The position numbers and the translations under genes were made by a program. From Limonium bicolor (taxonomy: Eukaryota; Streptophyta; Magnoliopsida; Caryophyllales; Plumbaginaceae), in assembly GCA_023374045.1 (NCBI GenBank), contig CM041777.1, forward strand, positions 460,406,251-460,470,250: a stretch of DNA of 64,000 bases. The letters run 5' to 3'. This document shows, piece after piece, positions 12,059 to 23,464 of this stretch (position 1 is its first letter; each line of letters starts with the position of its first letter). The notes under the pieces are model-generated. The model worked only from the letters and a program-made list of their open reading frames with translations. It was not told where the DNA came from and did no database searches.

Positions 12059-15000
12059 TGTAACACCCCTAATCCTAAACCTGTAATAACGTCGCAAGTC
12101 GTAGCATAATAAATAATAATTCGCAGCGGAAAATAAAACTATCTACCTTGGTGTTACACGCCGTTACTCACCCTTGTGAGCAATAAGACATCCTTACTCC
12201 ATCCAACAACCTTAACTCCTCACGTTGTGATGAACAGATACTAAGCACTCTAATTATTACAAACCAAATCCAACTGAGCAGCTAAATGAAATACAACAAC
12301 CTCCTTAATACATTACAAAATAAAACTTAAGAGTTTATTGGAAACACATCTGCTACCCTGTAACCCGCACTCCGGCTTGAATCTTCTTCAGTAACCTGAA
12401 ATGTTTGGCCCATTGAAGGGCTCAGCAATCGAAATGCTGGTATGCTAAATGTAGTCCTAAGTCATCTAGATTCCTTAAGTCGTTTTAGCCATCTTGATAT
12501 TAGATTCTTTACAAGATATACCGGTTTACAATAATAACAGAAATAACTGCAAATACCAAACAATCACATAACAGTTCACCTGCAAACATCAGTGCATCAT
12601 AGTACACAACAACCAAATAATCAAACACCAATAATCCATAATAATAACCAATCAAGATACGATTTGTAATTAACTGTACTTTTAGTTGGCCACCTGGCCC
12701 TTATCCTTTAAACCAATCACTTAACCTTTTCCAATTAAATTCCACCTCGAGCATCATGTTAAGACAACCCTTAATAACTTATTAATGGACGATAGTCCCC
12801 TGGGTTCCAATGGAACCGTTACCAGCTGACCCTATGGCCCTGGATAATGACCGACCCGGTCGAACCTGTGCACCAACGGTAGTGCCCTCCGCCATCGTCG
12901 AATGTGGACAATGGATTCCTTGAGTGACTCCCCATTGAAGTCTCTCGTAGTGATCACGATGCGCAACCAGAAAGTCAAAACAGTCTGGATTCCTCTCCTT
13001 ATAAGTTAGCCCTTTAGTCAATGATACAATATCCAATCCTTGAGTTAAGACTATAACAGTAGACCATCAGTTAGGTTTAATGCATGATACCTAAAGGTCA
13101 GTTAGTCTTGTTCCAGTTTAGATGTATAAACTTCCAGTCATAAGACGTTCGCGTAAAAATAAAACGCAACAGTGTTGAGCAATACAGTGTACAATATCAT
13201 ATACATAAATCACAGATATCGCTCTTAAACAATTAAACACATAACGTCTGGACCTTAGGAGAATCCTTAGGACATTCAGACCACACAATTAACATACCGT
13301 TCACCAAGTAACTGCTAGCTTGACAAATTCCTGTTCAGTAGTTCCTTCCCGTACGCTGTTATATAAACATGCAATACCGGGTAATATTAATATAACTATT
13401 CACTAAATATTATAGTACTGTCATTGTAGCGTTTATACTCGTCATATACTAACTCTGTATGTTCTTTATTTCCCCCTGTTATTTCAATAGTGGTTCTAGG
13501 TAGTTTATCTGTTCATTATTTTATGTAACATTCACATGTGATAATGAATTTCCTTTGTACTGTGTATCTTTATTTCATTAATCATATATCCATAATCATT
13601 TCCATTTAGTCCATGTATCAATATCATTAGGTTATTTTTATTATAACCACAATTATTTTATAAACTTTATATTATACTCCATAATATACCATAATACATT
13701 ATATTACCTAGTTTTACTTCCTTTCTTTATTAAATTACAAAACCAACCTTTTCAATTTTGGTATTTATATTTGTACCCAACAACTTTTATAAATTACCAA
13801 ATAACCACATATAATTTTCGGTAATCATAATTTGAACCCATTAACTTTTACAACTTACCAAATAACCATATAACTTTTATAATTTACTAACCATCCATAT
13901 TAACTTTGGAAATTACAATTTAAACATTCCAACTTTTGTAAATTACAAATCAACCCCTTTAACTTTCGGTTTTCAACACATTCTTTCCATATTTACATTT
14001 TAACCCCAAAACTTTATATAAGTTACATATTAACTTATAAACTATAGTTTCAATATTCAATTTTCTTAAATACCGAAAAGGCCCTTATAATTTTGCAAAT
14101 TATGAATTCGCCCCAAATTAAATTCGGTTCTTCACTTATATTTTCATAAATTACATATTCACCCTTAAACTTTTATAACCTTAATATTTTATGTCATAAA
14201 TCATTTAACCCAAAGTTTTTGGTCAACACTTTGACCAAGACTTTATTTCATAATTAATATTTTAATATACCCATAAATTCATATATAATTCGGTTATACT
14301 TCCAAACTTCCCAATAATTACAAAATAGTCCCAAAACTTTATAAAATGTTATTTTAACACTTAACCACTTATTTAAATTCACCAAAATTCATAATATTAA
14401 TTCCTACCTTATATTATAACATAATTATACCAAATAACTCCTTTAGTTCTCGGCAATCATATATAATACACAAACTTTTCAAAATTTACATTTTAGCCAC
14501 ATAACTTTATAAACTAGCCATATAAATACTTGTAGCTATTTTTAATGTTCCCAAAATTTATAATATAAGTTAATACACTTATATACATTTTAAAAATCAC
14601 CAAATAACACATATTGTTCTCGGCTGTAACATTTATTTATTATATGGTTTCAAAACTTGATTTAAACTTTATAATATGTATATATAAATGTATAAGCCAT
14701 ATAACACTTCTAAAAATTATGCTAATGACTTAGAATGATTATAAACCCAAAATAGAACATTTAATTCTTAGATAACTCGGTTTAACTATATATGTATCAT
14801 AATTAATTTTTGTGACACATATTTATACCTTAAGGTAATAATCTTACCTTATATGTTATAAATTATTTCTTGATATAATAACCCAATATTTTTGGCCTTA
14901 ATTTATTTAGAGGTTATACCTAATTTTTATACCAAAGTTTGAAGCTTAAATCAAGCTTAAACTTAATAAACCTTAATTATAGAAACTTACTCCTTAAATC

Positions 15001-17484
15001 AAGACAATTCTTGTACTTGATTTCTCCTTGGATTCCAAGCTCTTCAAATGCTATTTTGATGAAGAGAATTCGGCCTTCTTGAATATATTTAGGAGATCCA
15101 TTTGTTAGACTTCTAACAAGGATTTATAAATAATATTTGGAGTAGTTCTACAAGAGTTTACCTTAGGAATTTAACAAGGTATTCTTGGTACACCTTGGGA
15201 TGATTGTAGATCCAAGTTTCCTTCATGAAATAATGAAGAGAATATAGATTTAGAAGCTTATAATTTTCGGTTATAGGTTAAGGAATTTACTTAGGATTTT
15301 CAACATATAAAATATACCTTAACTTGATCTTGTTGTTCCTTGTGTTGTTGTTGAATCTAGGTACCTCCTTGGAGTACTAATGCTTGGCGAAATCTTGGCT
15401 AGTTGATAGGATGATTCTTGCTTCAAGACTTAGTAGATTTAACTAGGAAATTTACATAGAAATGGTGTTAGAATTTAATTCACCATTAATGGAGCTTTGA
15501 AGCTCTAAGGAATTACTTAGCAAATGAAGAAGAAAAGAGAGAGTTTGGAAGCCTTACCAATCGGCCATGGAGTGGGCAAGGAGAATGGCTAGCTCACGTT
15601 GGACTAAGAAGGTAGCCAAAGGCAAGGAATCAAATTGGAATTATTTTGACACAATAATTGTCAAATTGTTTAGTCTTTTTTTTGTTTATTAATTGTTTGT
15701 TTGGCTCAAGAATATGCCCATAATTAAGGCTCTCTTTCAGCTGATTGACAAGAGAATAAGGAGTCTTTGTTTGACAATTTGAAAGAAGAAGACAAGACAA
15801 GGTAGGTACATGTCTTTTGATTTTTCTAAGGCAATTAACATGTCTTATTCTCTTGGAATTCTGGCAATGTGGACTGCATATTGGCATTTGATTCTTGATG
15901 ATTGAAGACATTAGAACATGGCTAGGTAGGTAGGTATCTTAGTTTAATTTTTATAAGGCAAATTAAGCCTTCTTTTCCTTGTTGAAATCGGCACCATGTG
16001 CTGTTTGGATGCACTTGATTTTTGTCTATATTTGACAATGAATTATGCTTAGTTAGGTAGTTGTTTATTTGACCAATTATGTAGCAATCAATCTCTCTTT
16101 TTATGTATGAAAATCGGCAGCTATAAGATAGCACATGGGCTGCTTGACTTGTTTAGTTACAAGCTTTACATTATACAAGTCTAGATCTACTTTTGGTGTA
16201 TTTAATTTCATTGCTTTTCAAAAGCTAACCTCTTCTTGTTTTTCTCCTGTAGGTATACGGTAATGGGGCTCCCATTTAACTGAATTATTTGACACAATAC
16301 AACATGGCATGTGATAAGGTGATTCACCATTCCATAAGGTAATTTACTAAGCAAAAATCATGGTTTTTAGACCTTAAAAATCGGCCACTATAGTGTCCTC
16401 ATGGAGTTGATTTTAACTTGGTCTTTGTCACACTATATTGTATTAAGACCATATTATGACACGTTATAAGTCACAACATTTAATTGGTACATTTATACCA
16501 AGGTAAAAGATGAAAGTTCTAAGGTAAAAATGCTGATTTTAGGTACCTTTTTGATGACAAAATCGGCCCTACTTGTGCTATGAGTTTAGCACTGGCATTA
16601 ATTGATTTAGATGGTCAATTTTTCCCTTTTAAGATTATCAACTCTTGGCTCCTCAAAAACTTCAAGGCAATTGCGTAGAACGCATTTTTGTGACACCCGA
16701 AGGTGCGTTTTTGTGCTTTAAGGATTTTCTGGAAAATAATTAGTCGCTATGAGTTCCAAGTGTTTATAAACATTTTTTATAGTCAATAATAATATGTTAA
16801 GGTGTTACATTGAGTTATATGGGGTTATATCAACTCATAACTCAATTTCCGGGCTACCGGGACACTCCCGGGGTAAAATAGGAGCGTTAAGAAATTCGTC
16901 CGAGCACTTTGTTTATTTTTGAGAAAGTAGCTCGAGCATTATCTTTAGAATGTTGAATAATGATGTTAGGAACTCTAAGAATGATTTATATAGGACTTTG
17001 TGCCACCTCGGCACTTCTTTGGGGCATTCCCGGGGGTTTATGGGGTCCTCATCGGGAACCTCCAAGTGTTTTGCGTTTAACTGAGAATTTAGCTTAAGGA
17101 ATTCATCTTATATGTTTAATAAAGCATTATGGTGCATTTGGAATGAAGTGTAACCCTTTACTTCATCCTATAAAGTATTTCCGGGACTTTCGGGCCTTAA
17201 GGGCCTTTAAGGGAACTCCCGAGCATTTTTGTATTTTTGCTAAGTTTTAGATGAGGTCCTGTATTCTAAGGGTCATATAATGATCCTTGATTAACTTCAT
17301 ATGAAGTTTATAGCTTATCTAACTTGTTTAGCTTAAGGTCCGGCTTTAACGCTCGTTTTTGACCTTAAGGAGTTTTGGTGCGTTTTAACGCCTAAGTGTT
17401 TATATACTTTCTTTAGGGTTTAATAATCCACTAAATAATACTTATTTATAATTATTTAATTATTTAAATGGTAGGGGTATTTCA
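12059..17484 (-). mobile_element. Solo LTR 3 (minus strand) nested in solo LTR 2
   Basis: Plus-strand ends are TGTAACACCCC (12059) and GGGGTATTTCA (17484), so its own orientation is minus. The duplication CCAAT lies at 12054-12058 and 17485-17489. It is 5,426 bp without internal domains. The segment 60376-64000 is a second, partial copy of the same or a close family: both contain a long AT-rich middle with repeated phrases such as TTTTAACCCCAAAACT and CTTATAAACTATAGTTT. It carries the paired stems at 12408-12439. A degenerate repeat of about 60 bp (TTCGGT, then AACTTTTATAAATTAC) runs through 13740-14640. Confidence 0.92.
12408..12439 (-). other. Conserved paired stems in solo LTR 3
   Basis: GCCC-ATTGAA-GGGC (12408-12421) followed by CAGCA..TGCTG (12423-12439). 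The layout matches 1738-1766, but the first stem has changed on both sides. Confidence 0.6.
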
Positions 17485-18056
17485 CCAATGTAGTCTACGG
17501 ACTAGCTGGTTGTGCAGAGTGATCACTAGAGTAGGAAACCTGGATCGGGTCCGCTCTTGGAAATTCCGACGAGCCACATTTAATCGTTGGTCAGAGGGTA
17601 CCACTGTTGGTACATGGCTACAGCCGCATGGGACGCCTTCATTTAGGCAAGAGGAAGTCCATAGATCTTTGGATCATTGACCGGGGGGCACTACTGTTGG
17701 TGTACACAGGACGACTGTCCATTAAGAAAACTAATATACGGGTTGACCTAACATGACTCCCATATGAGATTAAGAGTAAACCCGGATAACAAATAAAGGT
17801 GCCTCGAAGGCGAAGCAACGAGTACCGTTCGTAAAAAATCGACTACCGCGTTTTATCGCATCTACTCGTTTATCGTTTTACTTATGTGAATGAATACTTG
17901 TGCAATGTTGTGTATGCATTGGTTGAACTGCTGAGTGTTTACTTATAGTATTTACGGTTTTTATTATATACATGTAAAACGGAACTGCATGTAATGAACC
18001 ACATGTTAAGATGACTAAATGACCTAAGTGATCTAAAGGATCTAGGATTACACTTT

Positions 18057-18089
18057 AGCATATTCAGTGTTTTGCTGAGCCTATACGGC
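18057..18089 (+). other. Paired-stem homologue in solo LTR 2
   Basis: AGCA..TGCT followed by GCC-TATAC-GGC (18079-18089), around a TGCTGAGCC core, at the position of the paired stems in the other LTRs. It is weaker than in solo LTR 1. Confidence 0.45.
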
Positions 18090-18549
18090 AACACATTACA
18101 GGAAATTGATCGAGACTTGAAGGCGGAGTGCGGGACTTTTGGGTAGTCGACATTTATTTTGATTTTCTCACTTCTAGACTTCATTGTATTATATTACGTT
18201 TGTACGGGGGTTAGATTATGTAGTCGCTCACTTGTTTAGATTTTAGGTTTGATGTTGTTATGTTAAAGTTTAAACTATCTAGTCATCACTATGGTTATAT
18301 TTATTTGGTAAGTGGAAACCCTGTTACTCACATGGTGAGTGACGGTGTGTAGCACTCGAGTTATAGAAGTTAGTTATGATTTCCGAAGCGACTTATGTAT
18401 TTAATTATGCTACGACTAGCGATTATACAAGATTAGGAGTAGGGGTGTTACACCATGTGAGGATAAAGGGATTGGAAGAGGCTAGTTTTCAAGCCCGAAT
18501 GGCTTGAGAGCTAGGTTGTTGGACAGCTACCCATATGGGGTGTTACAAA

Positions 18550-18561
18550 TGGTATCAGAAC
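18550..18561 (+). promoter_or_regulatory. TRIM primer binding site, tRNA-iMet type
   Basis: TGGTATCAGAAC begins two bases after the TRIM 5' LTR end (18547). It matches the plant initiator tRNA-Met 3' end (TGGTATCAGAGC) at 11 of 12 positions. This sets the TRIM on the plus strand. Confidence 0.85.
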
Positions 18562-18669
18562 TGACTCGGGACCATGTCGGGATGGACTACCCGACACCTA
18601 CCGAGGAGGTCCTCGGGACTTGGATGTTAGGCTTGCGATGAGGACATCGCTCTCTTTGAGTGGGGAGTA

Positions 18670-18867
18670 TGTAATATCCCCATCCCACATTGGGGTATGA
18701 GTAGTAAAGTTATAGGTTTATAATGATACAGACGGGTTGACTACAACAACAAGGCCTTTCACTTTTAAGTCCATGTGAGGTTAAAGGGCTTAAAAAGAGG
18801 CTAGTTTTCAAACACGAAGGCTTGAGAACTATAGGTTGTTGGACAACCGTCCATATAGGATGCTACA
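18670..18867 (+). repeat. TRIM 3' LTR
   Basis: 198 bp, beginning TGTAATATCCC and ending TGCTACA, preceded by the purine-rich tract GAGTGGGGAGTA (18658-18669). It is the complete counterpart of the split 5' LTR. Confidence 0.9.
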
Positions 18868-18872
18868 CATAT

Positions 18873-19235
18873 AATTTTGGCTATACATTTTTTTGAACTT
18901 GTAATATAAATGCGAAAACCAATTCGCATTTTGAATATAAAGAAGTATATCGACTTTAAATTAATTTTACTAGACATGATTAAAACGGTCGTACATTATC
19001 CGGCCGAGCGTGCCTTTTGCACTGTTGGGCGATGTCAACTTCAACAAATATATACGAAGGGCTGCCATCACGAGACTAACACACGCTTGAAATCTTGAGT
19101 ACTCGGCTGAAGGTCACTACTTGTCGTGAGCAGGGATGTACTACTGATAGCATGTCGAGTGTCAGATCTGCACCTGACTGGACACATGCCTAAAATCCGA
19201 TAGAACTTGGGCATGTGTTGCCAGGAACTGTCTGC
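18873..19235. other. Unassigned DNA
   Basis: No terminal repeats, coding domain or RNA gene is visible. A 62-codon frame (18910-19098) has no recognisable features. Confidence 0.4.
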
Positions 19236-19243
19236 CTTGTCAC

Positions 19244-20143
19244 CTAAGAAGCACGGGGACGGCTCTTGAATGACATTTCATGCTTCTGAAACGCTTCAGG
19301 ATCACCCTTATTTACATCAAAATGTTTCATCTTTTCGAAATGTCCTGTGTTGCTATTTGAAACGTTTCCTATCAAAAATTGAACAAACTAGTTGTCCCTC
19401 ATTTCTTTTTTTTTTTTGACTCCCCCAAAGAAACCCACACCGCTGCCTTTCACCAAGAACCTATCAAAAAACATCCACGGAAGCCGAGAACTAGCCACCG
19501 CAATGACATACCTATGTATCCTCAATTCTAGCCTCCGTACTAGCGGTCACCCACACGCCAATCTACCCCACGCCGACTTAGAGCAGAACATCACCAATGC
19601 CAAACAGCCCACCTTTTAATATTTCCATCAATCCTCCTCTGATAGCGTACACCCACACTGCCATGAGCGTACACTCAGACTGCCGAAAACGTACACCCAC
19701 ACTTCTGGGAAGGAGATCGTCGCAACCTTACCGACGAGCAGCAGCACCGCCTTATAGAAATCGCCTCCTAAATCCCTAGAAGAGAGAAAACATTATTGCC
19801 AACCTCAACAAACCCTCGCCATTTCAATATCATTTTATAAACAAGATATAAACTAACCGTCCCCAATTTATTTATCTTTCCTTTTGGACATGTGAACTTT
19901 TTTCTGTTTACAATGTAGTTATAATGTTATCTTTTATAAATATTTTTTTTAATGGTTAACTGATTTGATTTATATCCTATAAATATAGTTTTAACTTATA
20001 TAATATAATTTTATATAAAAAATATAATATATCCATATTTATTTACCGTCCCTGTCCCCATTTGTTCTATATTTTGAAAATGTCGTTTCGTCACCCCGAA
20101 ACGTCCCCGTCCCCAAACTTGAAAACGTTTCAATGCAACATAG
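19244..20143. mobile_element. Non-autonomous hAT-type DNA transposon
   Basis: An 8-bp direct repeat CTTGTCAC (19236-19243 and 20144-20151) flanks a 900-bp segment. Its ends are CTAAGAAGCACGGGGACG and, inverted, CTATGTTGCATTGAAACG, imperfect terminal inverted repeats sharing CTA, G and GCA positions and the distal ACG. Subterminal GGGACG and GAAACG words occur in opposite orientation at the two ends. Eight-bp duplications are typical of hAT elements, and the CTATGTTGC end resembles a common plant hAT MITE end. No transposase is encoded. The middle contains three short repeats of a GTACACCCACACT-like phrase (about 19648-19700). Confidence 0.7.
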
Positions 20144-20151
20144 CTTGTCAC

Positions 20152-21699
20152 TCGCCATGCGCTACCCAAGGATGGACGCAAATAAGATTGGCTTCTGGCC
20201 AAACAATCGTGATGGTCGGGCCAATTGTCAAAACGCTGTGGTGAACTGATCAAGACCATGGTTCGGGCCAATCCGCGATTTGGGCCTGTGAACTATGAGC
20301 CAAGAAATATAAAGGGTTAATTTCTTACCTTAAATACATAGTGTGTATTCTGAATATATTATAGTACCAACAACTAGCTTTTACAATTTACAAATATCTT
20401 AATATAAGTTATCATCCTTTCAACCTCTAATAGTTTATAGAGAAAAAGAGTCATTCCATTTTCAAACTAAACTATATTAATTTTCGTTATATATATTTTT
20501 TCATAAAAAAGTGAGACTAGAGACCCTTAAAAAACTTGTTGTCATTTTAGTTTTTTCGGTCTCACTTTAGTTGAACATAATGCTAATAATTATAGAAAAA
20601 AACATATTAGAGTTGATGTTGATCCCTCCTTGCTTCCTTATTTAATTTCAATCATTCTTCGCTACAAACATATGTAGTTATTTTTAAAAAATATTTAAAA
20701 TTATACAGTTTGTATAGTGTAAAAGTACATGTTTTTTAAGTTTATTGTACAGTTTATGAAATTACTATGTACATCTATTAAAATTTCAGTAATATCAGAA
20801 TTCAATGTATAACTTTACATATACATCCGTACAGTTTTTATTTACTAGTTGGACAGTTTTTATAGAACAAATGTACATATATGTAGCCATCAATAACTAC
20901 ATTGGGGATGTAGCCAAGAAATTACCATTAAATTCTGTTTTTCATATTATAAGTGGGCCCCAAGTCAAGTGTATATCTGCAAACAAAACAAAGAGAATAA
21001 AGTAACCAGTTACACCAACAAGTCACAAACGAAAAACCATTGAAGGTCCAGAACGGACAACTAGTATACCGTCCGTAACGGACAATACTTGTTAACGTCC
21101 GCAATGGACGAAACTGAAGCAGACATGAGTAACTCGTCCGCTAAACGAATGCTTTTTGTAAGCGTCCAGAACAAACGCATCAAAACGGACCCTTAAAGAC
21201 GTCTTACCTGTGCGAACAAAAATAAAAAGGATCGCACATAAATAGTTTATATCTTATTGGTGCACTAAACGGACCATTTTTCAGGCCGAATCTTGAACGG
21301 ATGAAAAAGTGGACGATAAAATATGGACATTATGGTGGTCTGTCCGTTTCGTCCGTTCCGGACAGATATTAAATAATAACCCAGTTTTTTTAACCTCGAT
21401 TTGAGTTTTGTTGATCTAAATCATTACTAAAACTATTACTAATCATACAATAATATAAAACAATCGATTAGGAGTGAAGAATGTTACCTTAAATGTTAAA
21501 AATAAAATCCGACCAAAGAGAGGTTTTGAGAGGTTTTTGAATAGATGGTATTCCTACAAAGTTAAAAAGGAGAGTGTGGAGAGAGAGAGAGAGAGAGAGA
21601 GAGAGGGGGAGAGAGAGAGCGTGTTTAGGTGGTATATATACCCCAAAATTGAATCTTTTTCTTTTTTGCGACTGTGAACTCTAGAATATTGACTGTATA
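20152..21699. other. Unassigned AT-rich DNA with a dyad-rich block
   Basis: No gene or delimited transposon was found. The block 21044-21371 is notable for repeated GTCCG and CGGAC words, for example CCGTCCGTAACGGAC near 21070. The rest is AT-rich. Confidence 0.4.
21580..21620. repeat. GA microsatellite
   Basis: An almost pure GA run with one GGGG interruption, inside unassigned DNA. Confidence 0.9.
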
Positions 21700-21704
21700 G
21701 TGGT

Positions 21705-22392
21705 TGTTATAACCCGGATTTTATATTAAGTAGGATTTTATATTGTTGTATTATGTTAAGTGGGTTTTATGTCATTTAGGTGTTTTTGTGGTTTGAGGAG
21801 AAGGGGAAGGGCAAAGAGGTCATTTGCCATTTGTTTTAAGATAAGGGATTCAGTCTTAGAAAAGGAAAGTTCTTTTCCTGTTCTGCGTTCCTTGACAGTT
21901 TCTGAGTGTTCTTCTCCCCTCTTTTCTCCCTTCTAGTTCTCCTTTGCGTTGGTGGATTGTTGGCTTGGGTTTGCTGCTACGTTGGTCAATTCAAATCTTC
22001 ACTTTTGTGTTTCTTCTTCATCTGCGTATTGGTTTTCTTTGTGAGTTCAAGTATGGTTTTGTTCTCAGTTTGGTGTTTTGGGTTTTGATTGTGATTTCAG
22101 TGTGAGGTTTGTCGATTAGTGTTTCTTTGGTTCAGTTGATCTGTGGGAATGCTGGTTTGCGTTTTGGCTTCAGTCTGTGGACTTCTGCACTTCGATTGAG
22201 GTAGGTGGTGAATGGTTTTGATGAAGGATGTTCAACCAAGGGGAGTTTAGAATTGGGTTGATGTTGGATGAATTTCGATGTGTTTCCTGGACTGTTTTCC
22301 TTGCTGTTTTTGATGTTTTCTACCTCTCAAACCCTCATGGTTTCTCTTGTATTTGCTCTGGTTTGATTGTGTGAATTTTGGGCATTGAATTT
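21705..22392 (+). mobile_element. Truncated LTR, insertion target of the chromovirus
   Basis: It begins TGTTATAACCCGG and runs until the chromovirus LTR starts at 22393. Layout and some words (a pyrimidine-rich block around 21910, then GAGGTAGGTGGTGAATGG at 22199) parallel solo LTR 5 (GTGAGGTAGGTGGTGGATGG at 56160), so it looks like the 5' part of a related LTR. The remainder would lie beyond the right end of the chromovirus, outside the window. Confidence 0.6.
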
Positions 22393-22422
22393 CGTAACAC
22401 CCACACTTCACTAAGGTAAAAC

Positions 22423-22977
22423 TAGGGTTGTCGATTTCGGGCTTTGGGTCGGGTTGACTTCAACCCGAACCCGACTTGCTAATGTTTCACCTCAACCCGA
22501 AACCAACCCGAACCCAAAACGGGTTATGTTATGTCAACCCGAAACCGACTTGGTGACCTGAAATCAACCCAAAATTGACCCAAAACCAAAAATCAACCCA
22601 AAATCAGCCCAAATTTGACCCAAAATCAACCCAAAAATTAGAAATATTATACTATCAACACAAATTCTACACAAAATCACCAAGTCAATGAAATATAACA
22701 TATAAAACCATCAAACATAAATGGTTACATAATTGATATATTAAGAGTGTCGCATAACTATAAGAATATATATTTTCCTTTCTTTTTTAAAATTTTTTTC
22801 AGGTTACGGGTTGAAATCGGGTCGGCAGCTCAAACCCAAAACTGACCCGGGTTTTTAGCAACCCAACCCGAACCCGACCCAAAAATGTTTTCAGGTTGAA
22901 AATTGCAACCCAAACCAGCGTTTTAGTGTTTCGGTTTCGGGTCGGATTTCGGGTTCGTGTCAAGATTGACATCCCTA
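22423..22977. mobile_element. hAT-type MITE inside the chromovirus LTR
   Basis: The 8-bp duplication GGTAAAAC (22415-22422 and 22978-22985) flanks a 555-bp insert absent from the right LTR. Terminal inverted repeats are TAGGGTTGTCGA and TAGGGATGTCAA, matching a common plant hAT end. The interior is rich in GGGTCGGGTT on one side and AACCCGAACCCG on the other, so it can fold on itself. It encodes no transposase. The empty site in the right LTR (about 58241-58255) proves it is an insertion. Confidence 0.92.
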
Positions 22978-23436
22978 GGTAAAACCAACCATCTTATATT
23001 ATGTTTCTAATTTTGCAGCGGAATACTCTACAAAAAAATTTCCTTCTGGGTGTTAGTGCCACATCCACACACCTACTGTGGATGCTAAGGCTAAAGACTA
23101 GTCACTCCCCTATCCAAAAATAGTTACTGTAACACCCCAACTCAATCCAGATGTGGTCTCGCAACTCAACAGTATATATATAAACATGTCACAGCGGAAT
23201 TCTTACAATCCAGGACCTTGCCACGGTCTGACTACAGAATATACCGAACATTAGTACAACAAGCTTAACCATTTACATATCCTTCTTACAACCCCCTCAC
23301 ATTCTATACATCTTACTAACTCAAATTGCCATACGAGTGTACATGCACAACTCGTAGGCCACACTTAACCGTAACACTTGTACCCCTTCTTACTCTCGCG
23401 ATGGCTGCTTCCTGATGTACCTGTGTAGTAAAACAG

Positions 23437-23464
23437 CCCCCAAAGGGGGTCAGCACGAATGCTG
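23437..23464 (-). other. Conserved paired stems, left LARD-like LTR
   Basis: CCCCC-AAA-GGGGG then CAGCA-CGAA-TGCTG, identical to the pair in solo LTR 1 although surrounding bases differ. Confidence 0.7.

Larger units (their letters stand above)
7777..18452 (+). mobile_element. Solo LTR 2 (plus strand), interrupted by solo LTR 3
   Basis: It begins TGAAATAGCCC at 7777 and ends GGGGTGTTACA at 18452, with the 5-bp duplication CCATG at 7772-7776 and 18453-18457. Without the nested solo LTR 12059-17484 and its CCAAT duplicate it is 5,245 bp (7777-12058 plus 17490-18452). Its 3' part aligns by eye with the reverse complement of 12059-13050, for example the final block ending TTAGGAGTAGGGGTGTTACA against TTAGGATTAGGGGTGTTACA, so it is a relative of solo LTR 3. 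It has no open coding region and no PBS or PPT. It lies inside the 5' LTR of the TRIM. Confidence 0.9.
7671..18867 (+). mobile_element. TRIM (miniature LTR retrotransposon), split by nested LTRs
   Basis: Removing the insertion leaves about 516 bp: a 5' LTR of about 196 bp (7671-7776 plus 18458-18547), a 122-bp interior with PBS and polypurine tract, and a 198-bp 3' LTR (18670-18867). The duplication CATAT flanks it at 7666-7670 and 18868-18872. The two LTRs share long words such as GAGTAGTAAAGTTAT and GGTTGACTACAACAACAA. There is no coding region, as expected of TRIMs, which depend on enzymes of other elements. The first bases of the 5' LTR have mutated (TATAATTCCC against TGTAATATCCC). Boundaries are secure because TSD, PBS and PPT agree. 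Confidence 0.9.
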
